Positions 52,423-60,647 of a stretch of 64,000 nt of DNA are shown piece by piece. The notes beneath the pieces are model-generated. The model saw nothing but the letters and a program-made list of their open reading frames with translations. It had not been told where the DNA came from and ran no database searches. The position numbers and the translations under genes are program-made. This stretch comes from JBBCJR01 sp037190805 (GTDB lineage: Bacteria > Pseudomonadota > Alphaproteobacteria > Sphingomonadales > Sphingomonadaceae): the NCBI GenBank assembly GCA_037190805.1, contig JBBCJR010000004.1:124001-188000 (forward strand), given 5' to 3'. Numbering within the stretch: the stretch's first letter is position 1; each line of letters begins with the position of its first letter.

Positions 52423-54927
52423 TCAATCGATGTTCGGCACGTCGATCGTTATCCGGGATTCCTGTTGCGCCTCAAGGTCCGCCAAGCTCATCGGCACCGT
52501 CTTGAGATCGAAGGTCGCATGCCGCATCAGCTGGTCGCCGATGTGGGCGGTGGCCTTGCCGTCCAGGCTGATGAACTGGTTCTGCCCACCCTTGGGGCTG
52601 ACATCCATCATCACGCCGCCGTCGGGGCTGATTTCCATGATCCCGTTCCAGCGCTCGGACCCGTTATGCGGCACGGCGAAGGGCATGATGCCCAGGCGGG
52701 CCGCCACCGTCAGCGACCAGCCGCTGAATTCATCCGACACGGCCGATCTGCGAAACGCCGGCTTGTCGGGGTTCTTGTCGATCTGCTCGACGTCATAATA
52801 GCGCCAATAGATCGGCATCCGCCACTTGCTGCTATCGCTGCTGCCATAGTCCTTGGTCACCGCATCAACGGCGCGGGCGACGGTGCGGCGTAGAACCATG
52901 TTCCTGTCCTGGCCATTGAACCAGTCGTAGCGCATGGGCAGGCCGGCATCCGAGCCCTGGATGGCACGATGAAGGATATCGTTGCGGTAGGCCCCGGTGC
53001 GCGGCTCCCACTCGCCAAGGTCGTCGGCCACGATCTCCTCACGGGCAATTTCAAGCCAGTGTGTCATCAACGGCAGGCCGGGGCTGTCATAATAGCCATC
53101 GCCATCCAGATCCTCGCGGATCGCATTCCACGACGCCATGGTTTCGACTGCCTGCTCCAGTCGTGCATCGCCCGCTACCGCGCGGCGCAGATAAGGCACG
53201 AAGAACTTCGCGTTGATCGTCGACTGATCGACGCCGCCCCAGCCATTGCCGAGCTTGCGGTTGACCTCCTTGAACTGCTCCATGGTGACCTTGGACAGAG
53301 GCCGCATCAGGTCATAGGCGAGATAGTTACGGGCGGTCGCGCCCCAGCGTGAATTGTCGCGATAAGGAACCGCGGCATTCGGCCTGGTATTCCAGGCGTG
53401 GAAGAATCCCTCCGTCGGATTCTTGAACTTCGACCAGTCCTGATAGGGTACCCAGCCTTGCCATTCATATTCGCCCGTTCCCGGCGTCGGAAGGCGTGGA
53501 TCGATGTCACCGACACGGATCGGCCGCCGGCCGACATGCCAGCTGGCGATCGTCCCATCCTCGCCGCCATAGTTGATCGTGGCGCTGCCGGTGCAGGTGG
53601 GCATGATTTGTTCGAATGCGGCGAAATCCTTGGCGCGCATCCACTCCACATAGCAAACCCAGTCGCTTAGCTCGCCAGTGCGCAATGCGTTGCGCTCGGT
53701 ATAGGCGCGCTGGTTCTTCTCGTCCCACCGCACGACCGGTCCATGGATGGTGGCAGCAATCTCGATGACGACATCGTCCCCGCCATTGACCTTTATCACC
53801 TCGTTGCGGCGGTCCATGTCGCGCCATGCGCCCTGATACCAATATTGGTAGCGGTTCTCGGGGTTCAGCCTTTCGGCATAGGTGTCGACCTGGTCATCCA
53901 TGCCGACATTCTGGATCCAACCATGGCCGGTGCCGCGCCCCATGACCAACGGCCCGCCGCCCTGACGGGTGTAGCCATAGGCATCGAAACCGGCGCCGAC
54001 ATAGCGGATCTGAGGCCCGTCCGACGTCGCCTGCATCATCAGCACTCGGCCACTCGCCGAACGCTGGGGAGCGACCAGGACGGAGCGGCTCTCGCTGGGA
54101 ATACGGAGATCATAAACCATCGCGATCTGAGTGCCCGGTGCCTGGACAGCAGATCCGTCCAGCCTCAGATAATCGACCTGTTCGAACCGCCGGGGTGCCG
54201 CTTCCGCCGGCGCGGCATGGTTCGCCGCGACGACGAGGCCGGACAGGCTGGCCGGTGACGGCGCCTTGGACGGATTCAAGGGGATAGCATCGGGATCGTC
54301 CAAGGGCAGCACGTCATCGAAGATGATACGCGCCTGGGCCTCGCCGAACTTGCCGACCAGCCAGGCATAGAAATCCATGTTCCTGAGTTCAGCGCTGTTC
54401 GACACCGCCCATTGGCGATGCCTGGCGAAAGTGGAAACATAATCATGGATCGTCCAGCGCTCGGGCTGCACCTTCCACAGAACCCCGAACTCATAAGGCA
54501 TCTTGTTTTTCGGATCGGCGACCGCTTCGTCGACCGCGCGATTGATCCCGGCGATCTGGGCTTTCATCAGGCGCTGATGTTCGGCCGGCAGGGCATCAAA
54601 CATCGCCTGGGTTTCCGCTGGGGACAGAGCCGAGCGCCGTTCCCGCTTGTCGGATTCAACGAAACTGGCGTCGAGTTCCGCCATCCGGCCCAGCGCGGCG
54701 CGGCGAGACCGGTCGAATTCCGCCATCCGGTCCTGCATCAGCGCGTAACCGCCAGCATAGAACAGCGCTTCTGCGGAATTGCCATAGATGTGCGGCACAC
54801 CGAAGGAGTCCCGATAGATAGTGGCCGCTTCAACCCCGGCCCCCGTCTGTCCGACAGCAACCGTTGCTGACCCCAGAGAGGTCAGTAAGGCGATGGAAAA
54901 TGCGATCTTTTTATCTTTGCATTTCAT
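52423..54927 (-). CDS. Divergent penicillin acylase family protein
   Basis: 834 aa. Signal peptide (IAFSIALLTSLGSATVAVGQ), then the S45 alpha-chain start TIYRDSFGVPHIYGNSAEAL. The usual nucleophile site GSNxW reads ESRSVLVAPQRSASGR: Ser280 aligns with the nucleophile, the Arg-Ser-Ala-Ser-Gly anchor is kept, but Gly, Asn and Trp around it are gone. Downstream blocks (IHGPVVRWDEKNQRAYTERN, FFHAWNTRPNAAVPYRDNS, GDARLEQAVETMASWN) belong to the family. Autocleavage may be altered, or this is a distinct branch. Neighbours: TonB receptor upstream and deacetylase downstream on the same strand. Confidence 0.88.
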   Translation of the reverse strand: MKCKDKKIAFSIALLTSLGSATVAVGQTGAGVEAATIYRDSFGVPHIYGNSAEALFYAGGYALMQDRMAEFDRSRRAALGRMAELDASFVESDKRERRSALSPAETQAMFDALPAEHQRLMKAQIAGINRAVDEAVADPKNKMPYEFGVLWKVQPERWTIHDYVSTFARHRQWAVSNSAELRNMDFYAWLVGKFGEAQARIIFDDVLPLDDPDAIPLNPSKAPSPASLSGLVVAANHAAPAEAAPRRFEQVDYLRLDGSAVQAPGTQIAMVYDLRIPSESRSVLVAPQRSASGRVLMMQATSDGPQIRYVGAGFDAYGYTRQGGGPLVMGRGTGHGWIQNVGMDDQVDTYAERLNPENRYQYWYQGAWRDMDRRNEVIKVNGGDDVVIEIAATIHGPVVRWDEKNQRAYTERNALRTGELSDWVCYVEWMRAKDFAAFEQIMPTCTGSATINYGGEDGTIASWHVGRRPIRVGDIDPRLPTPGTGEYEWQGWVPYQDWSKFKNPTEGFFHAWNTRPNAAVPYRDNSRWGATARNYLAYDLMRPLSKVTMEQFKEVNRKLGNGWGGVDQSTINAKFFVPYLRRAVAGDARLEQAVETMASWNAIREDLDGDGYYDSPGLPLMTHWLEIAREEIVADDLGEWEPRTGAYRNDILHRAIQGSDAGLPMRYDWFNGQDRNMVLRRTVARAVDAVTKDYGSSDSSKWRMPIYWRYYDVEQIDKNPDKPAFRRSAVSDEFSGWSLTVAARLGIMPFAVPHNGSERWNGIMEISPDGGVMMDVSPKGGQNQFISLDGKATAHIGDQLMRHATFDLKTVPMSLADLEAQQESRITIDVPNID

Positions 54928-55226
54928 GGAAATGCGCCTCTCTCAAATCAGGGCATCATTATGTACGGCCAACAAGCGCACGTCACAGGCGAACATGAGC
55001 CACGCATGGCGGCGCAATGTTCAGCAAGCTAGTATAGTTAGCTTTCACAAAACTGTCGTGGTGCCGCTTGGTCACCTGAATCCGAGTATTCTGTAGGCCT
55101 ACATTCCTCGGCGCATCTGGGCCTGACCAAAAAAGCTTCGCCGGGATGGAGCTCGACGAAGCATAAAATTCCGCAATTGAGATATCCGCAGCCTGTCCAG
55201 ACCACGGATATCTCAATGATTACAGT
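54928..55226. other. Intergenic region between TonB receptor and acylase
   Basis: 299 bases. Contains the terminator of the TonB receptor (55176-55217) and, nearer 54928, the presumed promoter of the acylase gene, which is read leftwards. No gene, repeat family or riboswitch was recognised. Confidence 0.5.
55176..55217 (-). terminator. Terminator of the minus-strand TonB receptor gene
   Basis: Perfect 13-bp arms ATTGAGATATCCG (55176-55188) and CGGATATCTCAAT (55205-55217) with a 16-base loop, 10 bases past the stop codon of the receptor. On the minus strand TTGCGGAATTTTATG follows, giving a moderate T-run. Confidence 0.75.
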
Positions 55227-57590
55227 TCAATAGCGATAGGAGGCGAATATGCCGAAAGTGCGTGGCCGTTCGGCGGTGCCCACCAGAATGGTCGAAGCCG
55301 CGCCGGCGATCCGGCCATAATTGACTGGCGAGTCGTTCAATACATTGTCCGCGAAGATCGCCAGATCGATGCGTCCTGTCTGAATACCCGCGCGCATTCG
55401 GAGATTATTGACCGAATCAAGCGGATAGGCAGGCAAGCCCCCATCATAGCCGAAGACACCCGGGTTACGATCTGGCGCCTTGGCCAAATACTGGTAGTCA
55501 GCGCGTGCATAGGGCTGAACATCACCATTCACCGGGAACTGATACTCGCCAGACAGGGTCAGGGTGAACGGCCGTACGGGCAATTTTTCTCCCTTGAACC
55601 GCAAGGTCCGTGGTCCCTGAAGCACCGTTTGGTCAAATACGGCGTGATTATAACTCACCGCCACGCCGAACTGCAGGCCGGTTGCTGGTCGTAGCTGCAT
55701 GGACAGGTCGATGCCCTTGCTAGTCGCCGATCCCTGGTTGGTCACGAACAGGCCGCCACAGCTGGTGAACGACACCCGCTGCTGGATATCCTTCCACTTG
55801 ATGATGTAGGCGCTGGCATCAATCTGGATCAGATTGTCGAACAACCGGTTCTTCGACCCGATTTCATACGACCACAGGCTATCCGAATTGAAGGTTGCCG
55901 GCGTATCCGTCAGTCCAAGCGCGTTAAGATCCGTCGCGCAAGCGACGCGTGACAATTGCGCCTGCGCACCACCAGGCCGATAGCCCTTGGCCACCGACGC
56001 ATAGATGAGATTAGCTGGGTCAATTTGCCAGGATACGCCAAACTTGGGCGTGATCGGAGTTTCGGATTGCTTGCCAACCGTGACCGAGCGCCCACCGGCC
56101 AGAGGGCCGTCACGCAACACCTCGGTATCGAACTTGGTCTGGGAAATGCGAGCGCCCGCGGTGACCTTGAACCCGTCAAACAACTCGTAATCCGCCTGAG
56201 CAAAGCCAGCCAGCTGCTCGTCGATCGTATCGATTTCGGTATAGAAGAACATGTCACCAGGCAGCATCGGAGATCTATAAACCGATTCCACGTTCTGAGC
56301 GCCGTTGGTTCGAATTTGGATTGCACGATCAAGGAACGCATCCTTGATATCCTGGAACTGGAACTGCTTGGCGCGCGAATAGAAGCCGCCGACCACCCAG
56401 GTCAAAGGTCCGTCACCCTGTGATTGAAAACGGGCCTCCTGCGAGAAGTTCTTCTGGGTGTTGATGAAGGCGGCTGTGCCGATCTGCCCCGGCAACGTCA
56501 ACGCCGTGCGACGCGAGCCATAGAGTGCAGCATCATAATAGGTGTAGTCGCTATACGTATCGAACTTACGATCGAAATAGGACGTATTCGAAATAAACGC
56601 GACGCTTCCCATATCCACTTCGATCAGAAGTGCCGGCAAGACGAAGCGGTCCTTCACATAAGGATCGAACACGTAGCCGTTGCGAAATTTCATCTGATCC
56701 GGATCGGACAGGGTGTTGAAGAATTGCGCCGTGCTCTGAGCGTTCTCACGCTGGTAATAGACCGAGGGCGTGACGAGGATACTCTCACCCAGTTGGGCGC
56801 CAAGCGCAAAGCGGGCCACGAGCGTTTTGGTTTCGTTGACATTTTTCTCGACCAGTCGCGAAGGCGTCGCCGGCTCGGTGACCGGCGTGTAACGGTCGAC
56901 ATAACCACCATCGCGACGATACCAGGCGCTGGCGCGAAAGCCGATCTTGTCCTCGATGATCGGCGCGCCATAGGCGATGCCGGCCTCGTAGTTCGCCTGC
57001 CCTCCTTCGGTCTGCGAGACTTCCGCACGCCCATAGGCGGACGGCGACGACATGCTGGGTTTGGGCGTGATAAAGCGGATCGAGCCGCCCTGCGAACTGG
57101 CGCCGAACAGCGTGCCCTGTGGACCGCGCAGGATTTCCACGCGCTCAAGGTCGAAGACGCGGGGATAGTTGTTAGTGGCGCTGTTACCGACAGTACGGAC
57201 CTGCGTGGGCGTATCGTCGATATAGATCGCCGTGGTGGCCGAGCCGACGGTCGAGGTGATGCCGCGGATCGACACCTGGCTGCTGCGGCCTGACCGGTTG
57301 AACGTCACGCCCGGCGTGAGGCGGGCGACGTCGTCCATGGCGCGCACGCCCTGCGTATCCATGCGCCGCTGGTCATAAGCGCTGATGCTGATCGGAACCC
57401 TGGACACCGCGCTCGACGTGCGGGTCGCCGTCACCACGATGTCGTCACCGGACATTGATTGCGATGCACTCGCCGGTTCCGCAGAAGTTTCATCAACCTG
57501 AGCAAAAGCAGGTGCACTCGACATCAACGCGACGATAGCAGACAACAGAAATCCCTGCTGCCGCAACTCGATTTTAGTTGCCAGCCCCAT
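55227..57590 (-). CDS. TonB-dependent receptor near amidohydrolase and acylase
   Basis: 787 aa. Signal peptide (LLSAIVALMSSAPAFAQ), TonB-box-like GDDIVVTATRTSS, plug with VSIRGITSTVGSATTAIYID, RVEILRGPQGTLFGASSQGG and an approximately 600-residue barrel ending in GIFASYRY. ATG 57590 has GGAGGG just upstream and is preferred to ATG 57602. It is strongly similar in plug pattern to the receptor at 39.7-42.3 kb. It lies downstream of the YtcJ-like amidohydrolase with a stable hairpin in between, which may set different expression levels. Confidence 0.92.
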   Translation of the reverse strand: MGLATKIELRQQGFLLSAIVALMSSAPAFAQVDETSAEPASASQSMSGDDIVVTATRTSSAVSRVPISISAYDQRRMDTQGVRAMDDVARLTPGVTFNRSGRSSQVSIRGITSTVGSATTAIYIDDTPTQVRTVGNSATNNYPRVFDLERVEILRGPQGTLFGASSQGGSIRFITPKPSMSSPSAYGRAEVSQTEGGQANYEAGIAYGAPIIEDKIGFRASAWYRRDGGYVDRYTPVTEPATPSRLVEKNVNETKTLVARFALGAQLGESILVTPSVYYQRENAQSTAQFFNTLSDPDQMKFRNGYVFDPYVKDRFVLPALLIEVDMGSVAFISNTSYFDRKFDTYSDYTYYDAALYGSRRTALTLPGQIGTAAFINTQKNFSQEARFQSQGDGPLTWVVGGFYSRAKQFQFQDIKDAFLDRAIQIRTNGAQNVESVYRSPMLPGDMFFYTEIDTIDEQLAGFAQADYELFDGFKVTAGARISQTKFDTEVLRDGPLAGGRSVTVGKQSETPITPKFGVSWQIDPANLIYASVAKGYRPGGAQAQLSRVACATDLNALGLTDTPATFNSDSLWSYEIGSKNRLFDNLIQIDASAYIIKWKDIQQRVSFTSCGGLFVTNQGSATSKGIDLSMQLRPATGLQFGVAVSYNHAVFDQTVLQGPRTLRFKGEKLPVRPFTLTLSGEYQFPVNGDVQPYARADYQYLAKAPDRNPGVFGYDGGLPAYPLDSVNNLRMRAGIQTGRIDLAIFADNVLNDSPVNYGRIAGAASTILVGTAERPRTFGIFASYRY

Positions 57591-57611
57591 TTTACCCTCC
57601 ATTAAAGGTGG

Positions 57612-57634
57612 GCCCCTCCCTTTCCGGGAGGGGC
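57612..57634 (-). terminator. Intercistronic hairpin between amidohydrolase and TonB receptor
   Basis: Perfect 9-bp stem GCCCCTCCC (57612-57620) / GGGAGGGGC (57626-57634), loop TTTCC. Only 11 bases beyond the amidohydrolase stop and 21 bases before the TonB receptor start, without a T-run on the minus strand. A partial terminator or mRNA-stability element is likely. Confidence 0.6.
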
Positions 57635-57645
57635 ATTTCTATCAG

Positions 57646-59367
57646 CTATGCCTCATAGACAGCCTTCCCGCCCGTGAACGTCTTCAAGATCTTGATCTTG
57701 AGGATCGTCTCTGGATTCACGGTATGCGGATCTTCAGCGAGCATCACGAAATCGGCATATTTGCCGGGCGTGATCGAACCTTTGTCATTCTCCTCTTTAT
57801 TGCAGTAGGCGCCGTTTAGCGTGTGGATCTTGAGCGCTTCGGCCACGCTGACCTTTTGCTTGGCGCCCCAGGTCTGACCGTCCCAGCCCTTGCGGGTGAC
57901 AATGCCTTGAATGCCCATCAGCGATGCGAACGGACCCGGGCCATAATCGGAGCCCGCCGATGCCCGAATTCCCGTATCGAGGAAGGATCGGAACGGCAGT
58001 GCCCGATCCATGATCTCCGCGCCGTAGAATTTGAACTTGTCGCTGTTGTAATAGGCATAAGTCGTGAACGTCGCCGGCACGGCGTTGATTGCCTTCATGC
58101 GCCGGAGAATATCGTCGTTGACGATCGCGCAGTGGGTGATCTTCGGCCGTGCGTCCGCCACCGGGTGCAGCTTCAGTGCGCGCTCATAAGCCTTCAGCGT
58201 GGAGTCGATACCGACATCACCGTTCGCGTGGCAGTTAAGCTGGATGCCGGCGCGGTGAACACGCTCTGCCCAGGCGTCGATTACATCCTGCGGCTGGACG
58301 ATGATGCCGAAATAGGGCGGCGAAATGCCGGGATAGCCGTTGCTCAGTCGCGCCGTGCGTTCCGAGAAGGAGCCATCGACGGTGTTTTCCGACGTCGCGC
58401 CCAACCTCAGCATTTCATTGCCGAAGCCCGACTTGATGCCGTTGTTGATCATCGCTTCCAGCAGATCGCCAGCCACCTCGAAGCTATGCCGGTGCTTCAG
58501 GTCACCTGCAGCGAGAACCTCCTGCAGAGCGACGAGATCTGCGAACTGGCGTGTGCTTCCCTGCGCGCTGGTGATGCCATAGCGCACTAGTTCTTTCGAG
58601 AAATGGGCCGCGCCTGCGCGCGCCCGATCACGCTCCTGGGCAGGCGTGTATTGGGGATAGGTCCCACCCTTCTCGAGCACGGCGTTCGCGCGTTCGGCTA
58701 CCCGTCCGCTGAGTTCACCGTTCGTCTCATGGAAATATTCGCCGCCGGGTGGGTTCGCGGACTCCTTAGTGACCCCGGCCAGTTCGAACGCCTTGCTGTT
58801 GTAGAAGCTGGTGTGGCCGCCCCGATGGCGTACCCGAACCGGATGCTGCGTCGATACCTTGTCGAGGTCCAGTCGATTGATCAGGCGGTTATCCTTGACC
58901 TTGGTGTCGTCATAGAAATAGCCGATCACCCACTGCCCCGGCGGAGTCTGTTCAGCCTTCGCCTTCAACTTGGCGATGATGCTGTCGATCGTGACGAACT
59001 CGACCTCGAACGGATTACCGACCAGCACTTCGTAAAGTAGCGTCTGCCCATCGGCGTGCAGGTGCGTGTCGTGAAAGCCCGGCACGATCGTGGCGCCACC
59101 AGCGTCCAGGAGTTTCGTGGACGAACCGCCAAAGCCCTTGATCTCGTCGTTGCTGCCGACCGCGACAAAACGGCCGTTCTTGATCGCGATCGCCTGCGCG
59201 GTCGGATTGGCGTCGTCGACCGTGTAGACCTTGGCGTTATGAACGATCAGGTCGGGCTGCGCCGTGCCAGCCGCGAATGCGGCGGTCGGCAGCTGCGACA
59301 GCGCGCCCCCAAGGCCGAAGCCGGCAAGGCTGATAAATTCTCTGCGATTTGTAGGGCAGTCGGCCAT
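57646..59367 (-). CDS. Exported amidohydrolase, YtcJ-like (second copy)
   Basis: 573 aa. Tat signal NRREFISLAGFGLGGALSQ. Catalytic motifs: VPGFHDTHLHADGQTL (metal HxH), GYFYDDTKV, VRHRGGHTSFYNSKAFELAG, QLNCHANGDVGIDS (His), ITHCAIVNDD and SAGSDYGPGPFASL (Asp); it closes with GSITPGKYADFVMLAEDP. The family hydrolyses amide-like bonds of varied molecules. Paralogous to the amidohydrolase at 49.5-51.1 kb at the level of fold and motif order. Read in the same direction as the TonB receptor that follows. Confidence 0.9.
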   Translation of the reverse strand: MADCPTNRREFISLAGFGLGGALSQLPTAAFAAGTAQPDLIVHNAKVYTVDDANPTAQAIAIKNGRFVAVGSNDEIKGFGGSSTKLLDAGGATIVPGFHDTHLHADGQTLLYEVLVGNPFEVEFVTIDSIIAKLKAKAEQTPPGQWVIGYFYDDTKVKDNRLINRLDLDKVSTQHPVRVRHRGGHTSFYNSKAFELAGVTKESANPPGGEYFHETNGELSGRVAERANAVLEKGGTYPQYTPAQERDRARAGAAHFSKELVRYGITSAQGSTRQFADLVALQEVLAAGDLKHRHSFEVAGDLLEAMINNGIKSGFGNEMLRLGATSENTVDGSFSERTARLSNGYPGISPPYFGIIVQPQDVIDAWAERVHRAGIQLNCHANGDVGIDSTLKAYERALKLHPVADARPKITHCAIVNDDILRRMKAINAVPATFTTYAYYNSDKFKFYGAEIMDRALPFRSFLDTGIRASAGSDYGPGPFASLMGIQGIVTRKGWDGQTWGAKQKVSVAEALKIHTLNGAYCNKEENDKGSITPGKYADFVMLAEDPHTVNPETILKIKILKTFTGGKAVYEA

Positions 59368-59630
59368 AGATTTTATCTCCGCTCCGAATAAGCGACAAAG
59401 CCGGCTTCCGACAAAATGGTCGGATTACAGGCATATGCCGCCACCAAAACCCAGCTTAACTAAAAATCCCCTGGTCGTCTTGATCCTGCAGCGACCTTGT
59501 TATTCTGCTTTGTGTGCGCTGCTATCTTTGTCCCGCATAGGAGCTAAACAAAGCCCATTGGTGCCTACTTGACACCAGCGATGCATTCGCTTTCACTGCA
59601 TGGCCATTAGACAGGGAGGCCGCGACCATT

Positions 59631-60590
59631 GTGACAGGCACCAAACTCATTCCGCCCTTCGCGGCATTACGAGCCTTTGAAGCGGTGGGCCGCCTGAACG
59701 GTGTCCGCAGCGCCAGCCGGGAACTGAACATCGATCACGCGGTGGTCAGCCGTCATTTACGCTCTCTGGAGGCCTGGGTCGGGCGGCCGCTTCTGGTTCG
59801 CGGCCATGCCGGGTATCATCTGACGCCGGAAGGCCGAATCTATCATGACGAAGTCTCGCAGGCGCTGGGGATAATCCTCGTCGCTACCAATGCGTTGATG
59901 CATGGGCGCTTGAAGTTTCGCCTTTATTGTATTCCGGGTTTCGCCTCGCTGTGGCTGTCCGACCGGTTGAACGACTTCATCAGCGCCAATCCCGACATCG
60001 AACTCGGTTTCAAACCCACCGATCAGGCAGCGAATTTTCGCGCGCGCGAAGCCGATGCGGACATCCGCTATCTCAGACAGTGGGAAGAGGCGGGTGTCGC
60101 GCTTGGCCTCCAAAGACTCGAATTTGCGCGGCCCGCGGTGTTTCCGGTCGCCAGCCCCGGTTTCGTGGCTGCGATGAAACCGCTGCGATCAGCCGCCGAC
60201 TTGCTGAACCATACGCTGATCCACGAAGAAAACGACCGCGAATGGCATCACTGGCTGAAGGCGCAGGATGTTCATTGCGACAATCCCCTTTCCGGCCCGC
60301 ACCTTTGGCATGCGCACCTTACCCTCAACGCCGCACGGCAGGGCCATGGCATCGCGCTGGCCAACACAATGCTGCTCGGCTCCGATATCGAGGAAGGCCG
60401 GCTTCAGATCCTGCGGCCAATCGAAGGGGCATTCAATCAGGTCCGGTTCGGCGGATATACGCTGTTCGCGCGTAGCGAGACGTGGAACATGACCGCACTC
60501 CGCCGCTTTCGACAGTGGCTGTTCAAGGCCGCGGACAGGTTCGAGAAGCTCGAGAACGGCGAAACGCCCCGCGACTTGGAAGTCGCCTAG
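59631..60590 (+). CDS. LysR-family regulator (GcvA-like) next to amidohydrolase
   Basis: 319 aa. N-terminal winged helix-turn-helix (LRAFEAVGRLNGVRSASREL, then NIDHAVVSRHLRSLEAWVG and RPLLVRGHAGYHLTPEG) and a periplasmic-binding-protein-like effector domain (RLYCIPGFASLWLSDRLNDF; LTLNAARQGHGIALANTMLL), typical of GcvA/AmpR-like proteins. Divergent from the amidohydrolase/TonB genes over 263 bases, so it probably regulates them. GTG 59631 with GGGAGG at 59614-59619. Confidence 0.88.
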   Translation: MTGTKLIPPFAALRAFEAVGRLNGVRSASRELNIDHAVVSRHLRSLEAWVGRPLLVRGHAGYHLTPEGRIYHDEVSQALGIILVATNALMHGRLKFRLYCIPGFASLWLSDRLNDFISANPDIELGFKPTDQAANFRAREADADIRYLRQWEEAGVALGLQRLEFARPAVFPVASPGFVAAMKPLRSAADLLNHTLIHEENDREWHHWLKAQDVHCDNPLSGPHLWHAHLTLNAARQGHGIALANTMLLGSDIEEGRLQILRPIEGAFNQVRFGGYTLFARSETWNMTALRRFRQWLFKAADRFEKLENGETPRDLEVA

Positions 60591-60604
60591 TCGGTCGATG
60601 GGAG

Positions 60605-60639
60605 GCGCGCGGCCCGAGGAGTCCCCCCTTGCCGCGCGC
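60605..60639. terminator. Terminator hairpin between convergent LysR and TonB genes
   Basis: GCGCGCGGC (60605-60613) pairs perfectly with GCCGCGCGC (60631-60639) around a 17-base loop. Lies just past the LysR stop (60590) and 8 bases from the TonB receptor stop (60648). No long T-run. Confidence 0.5.
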
Positions 60640-60647
60640 GAGCGAGA

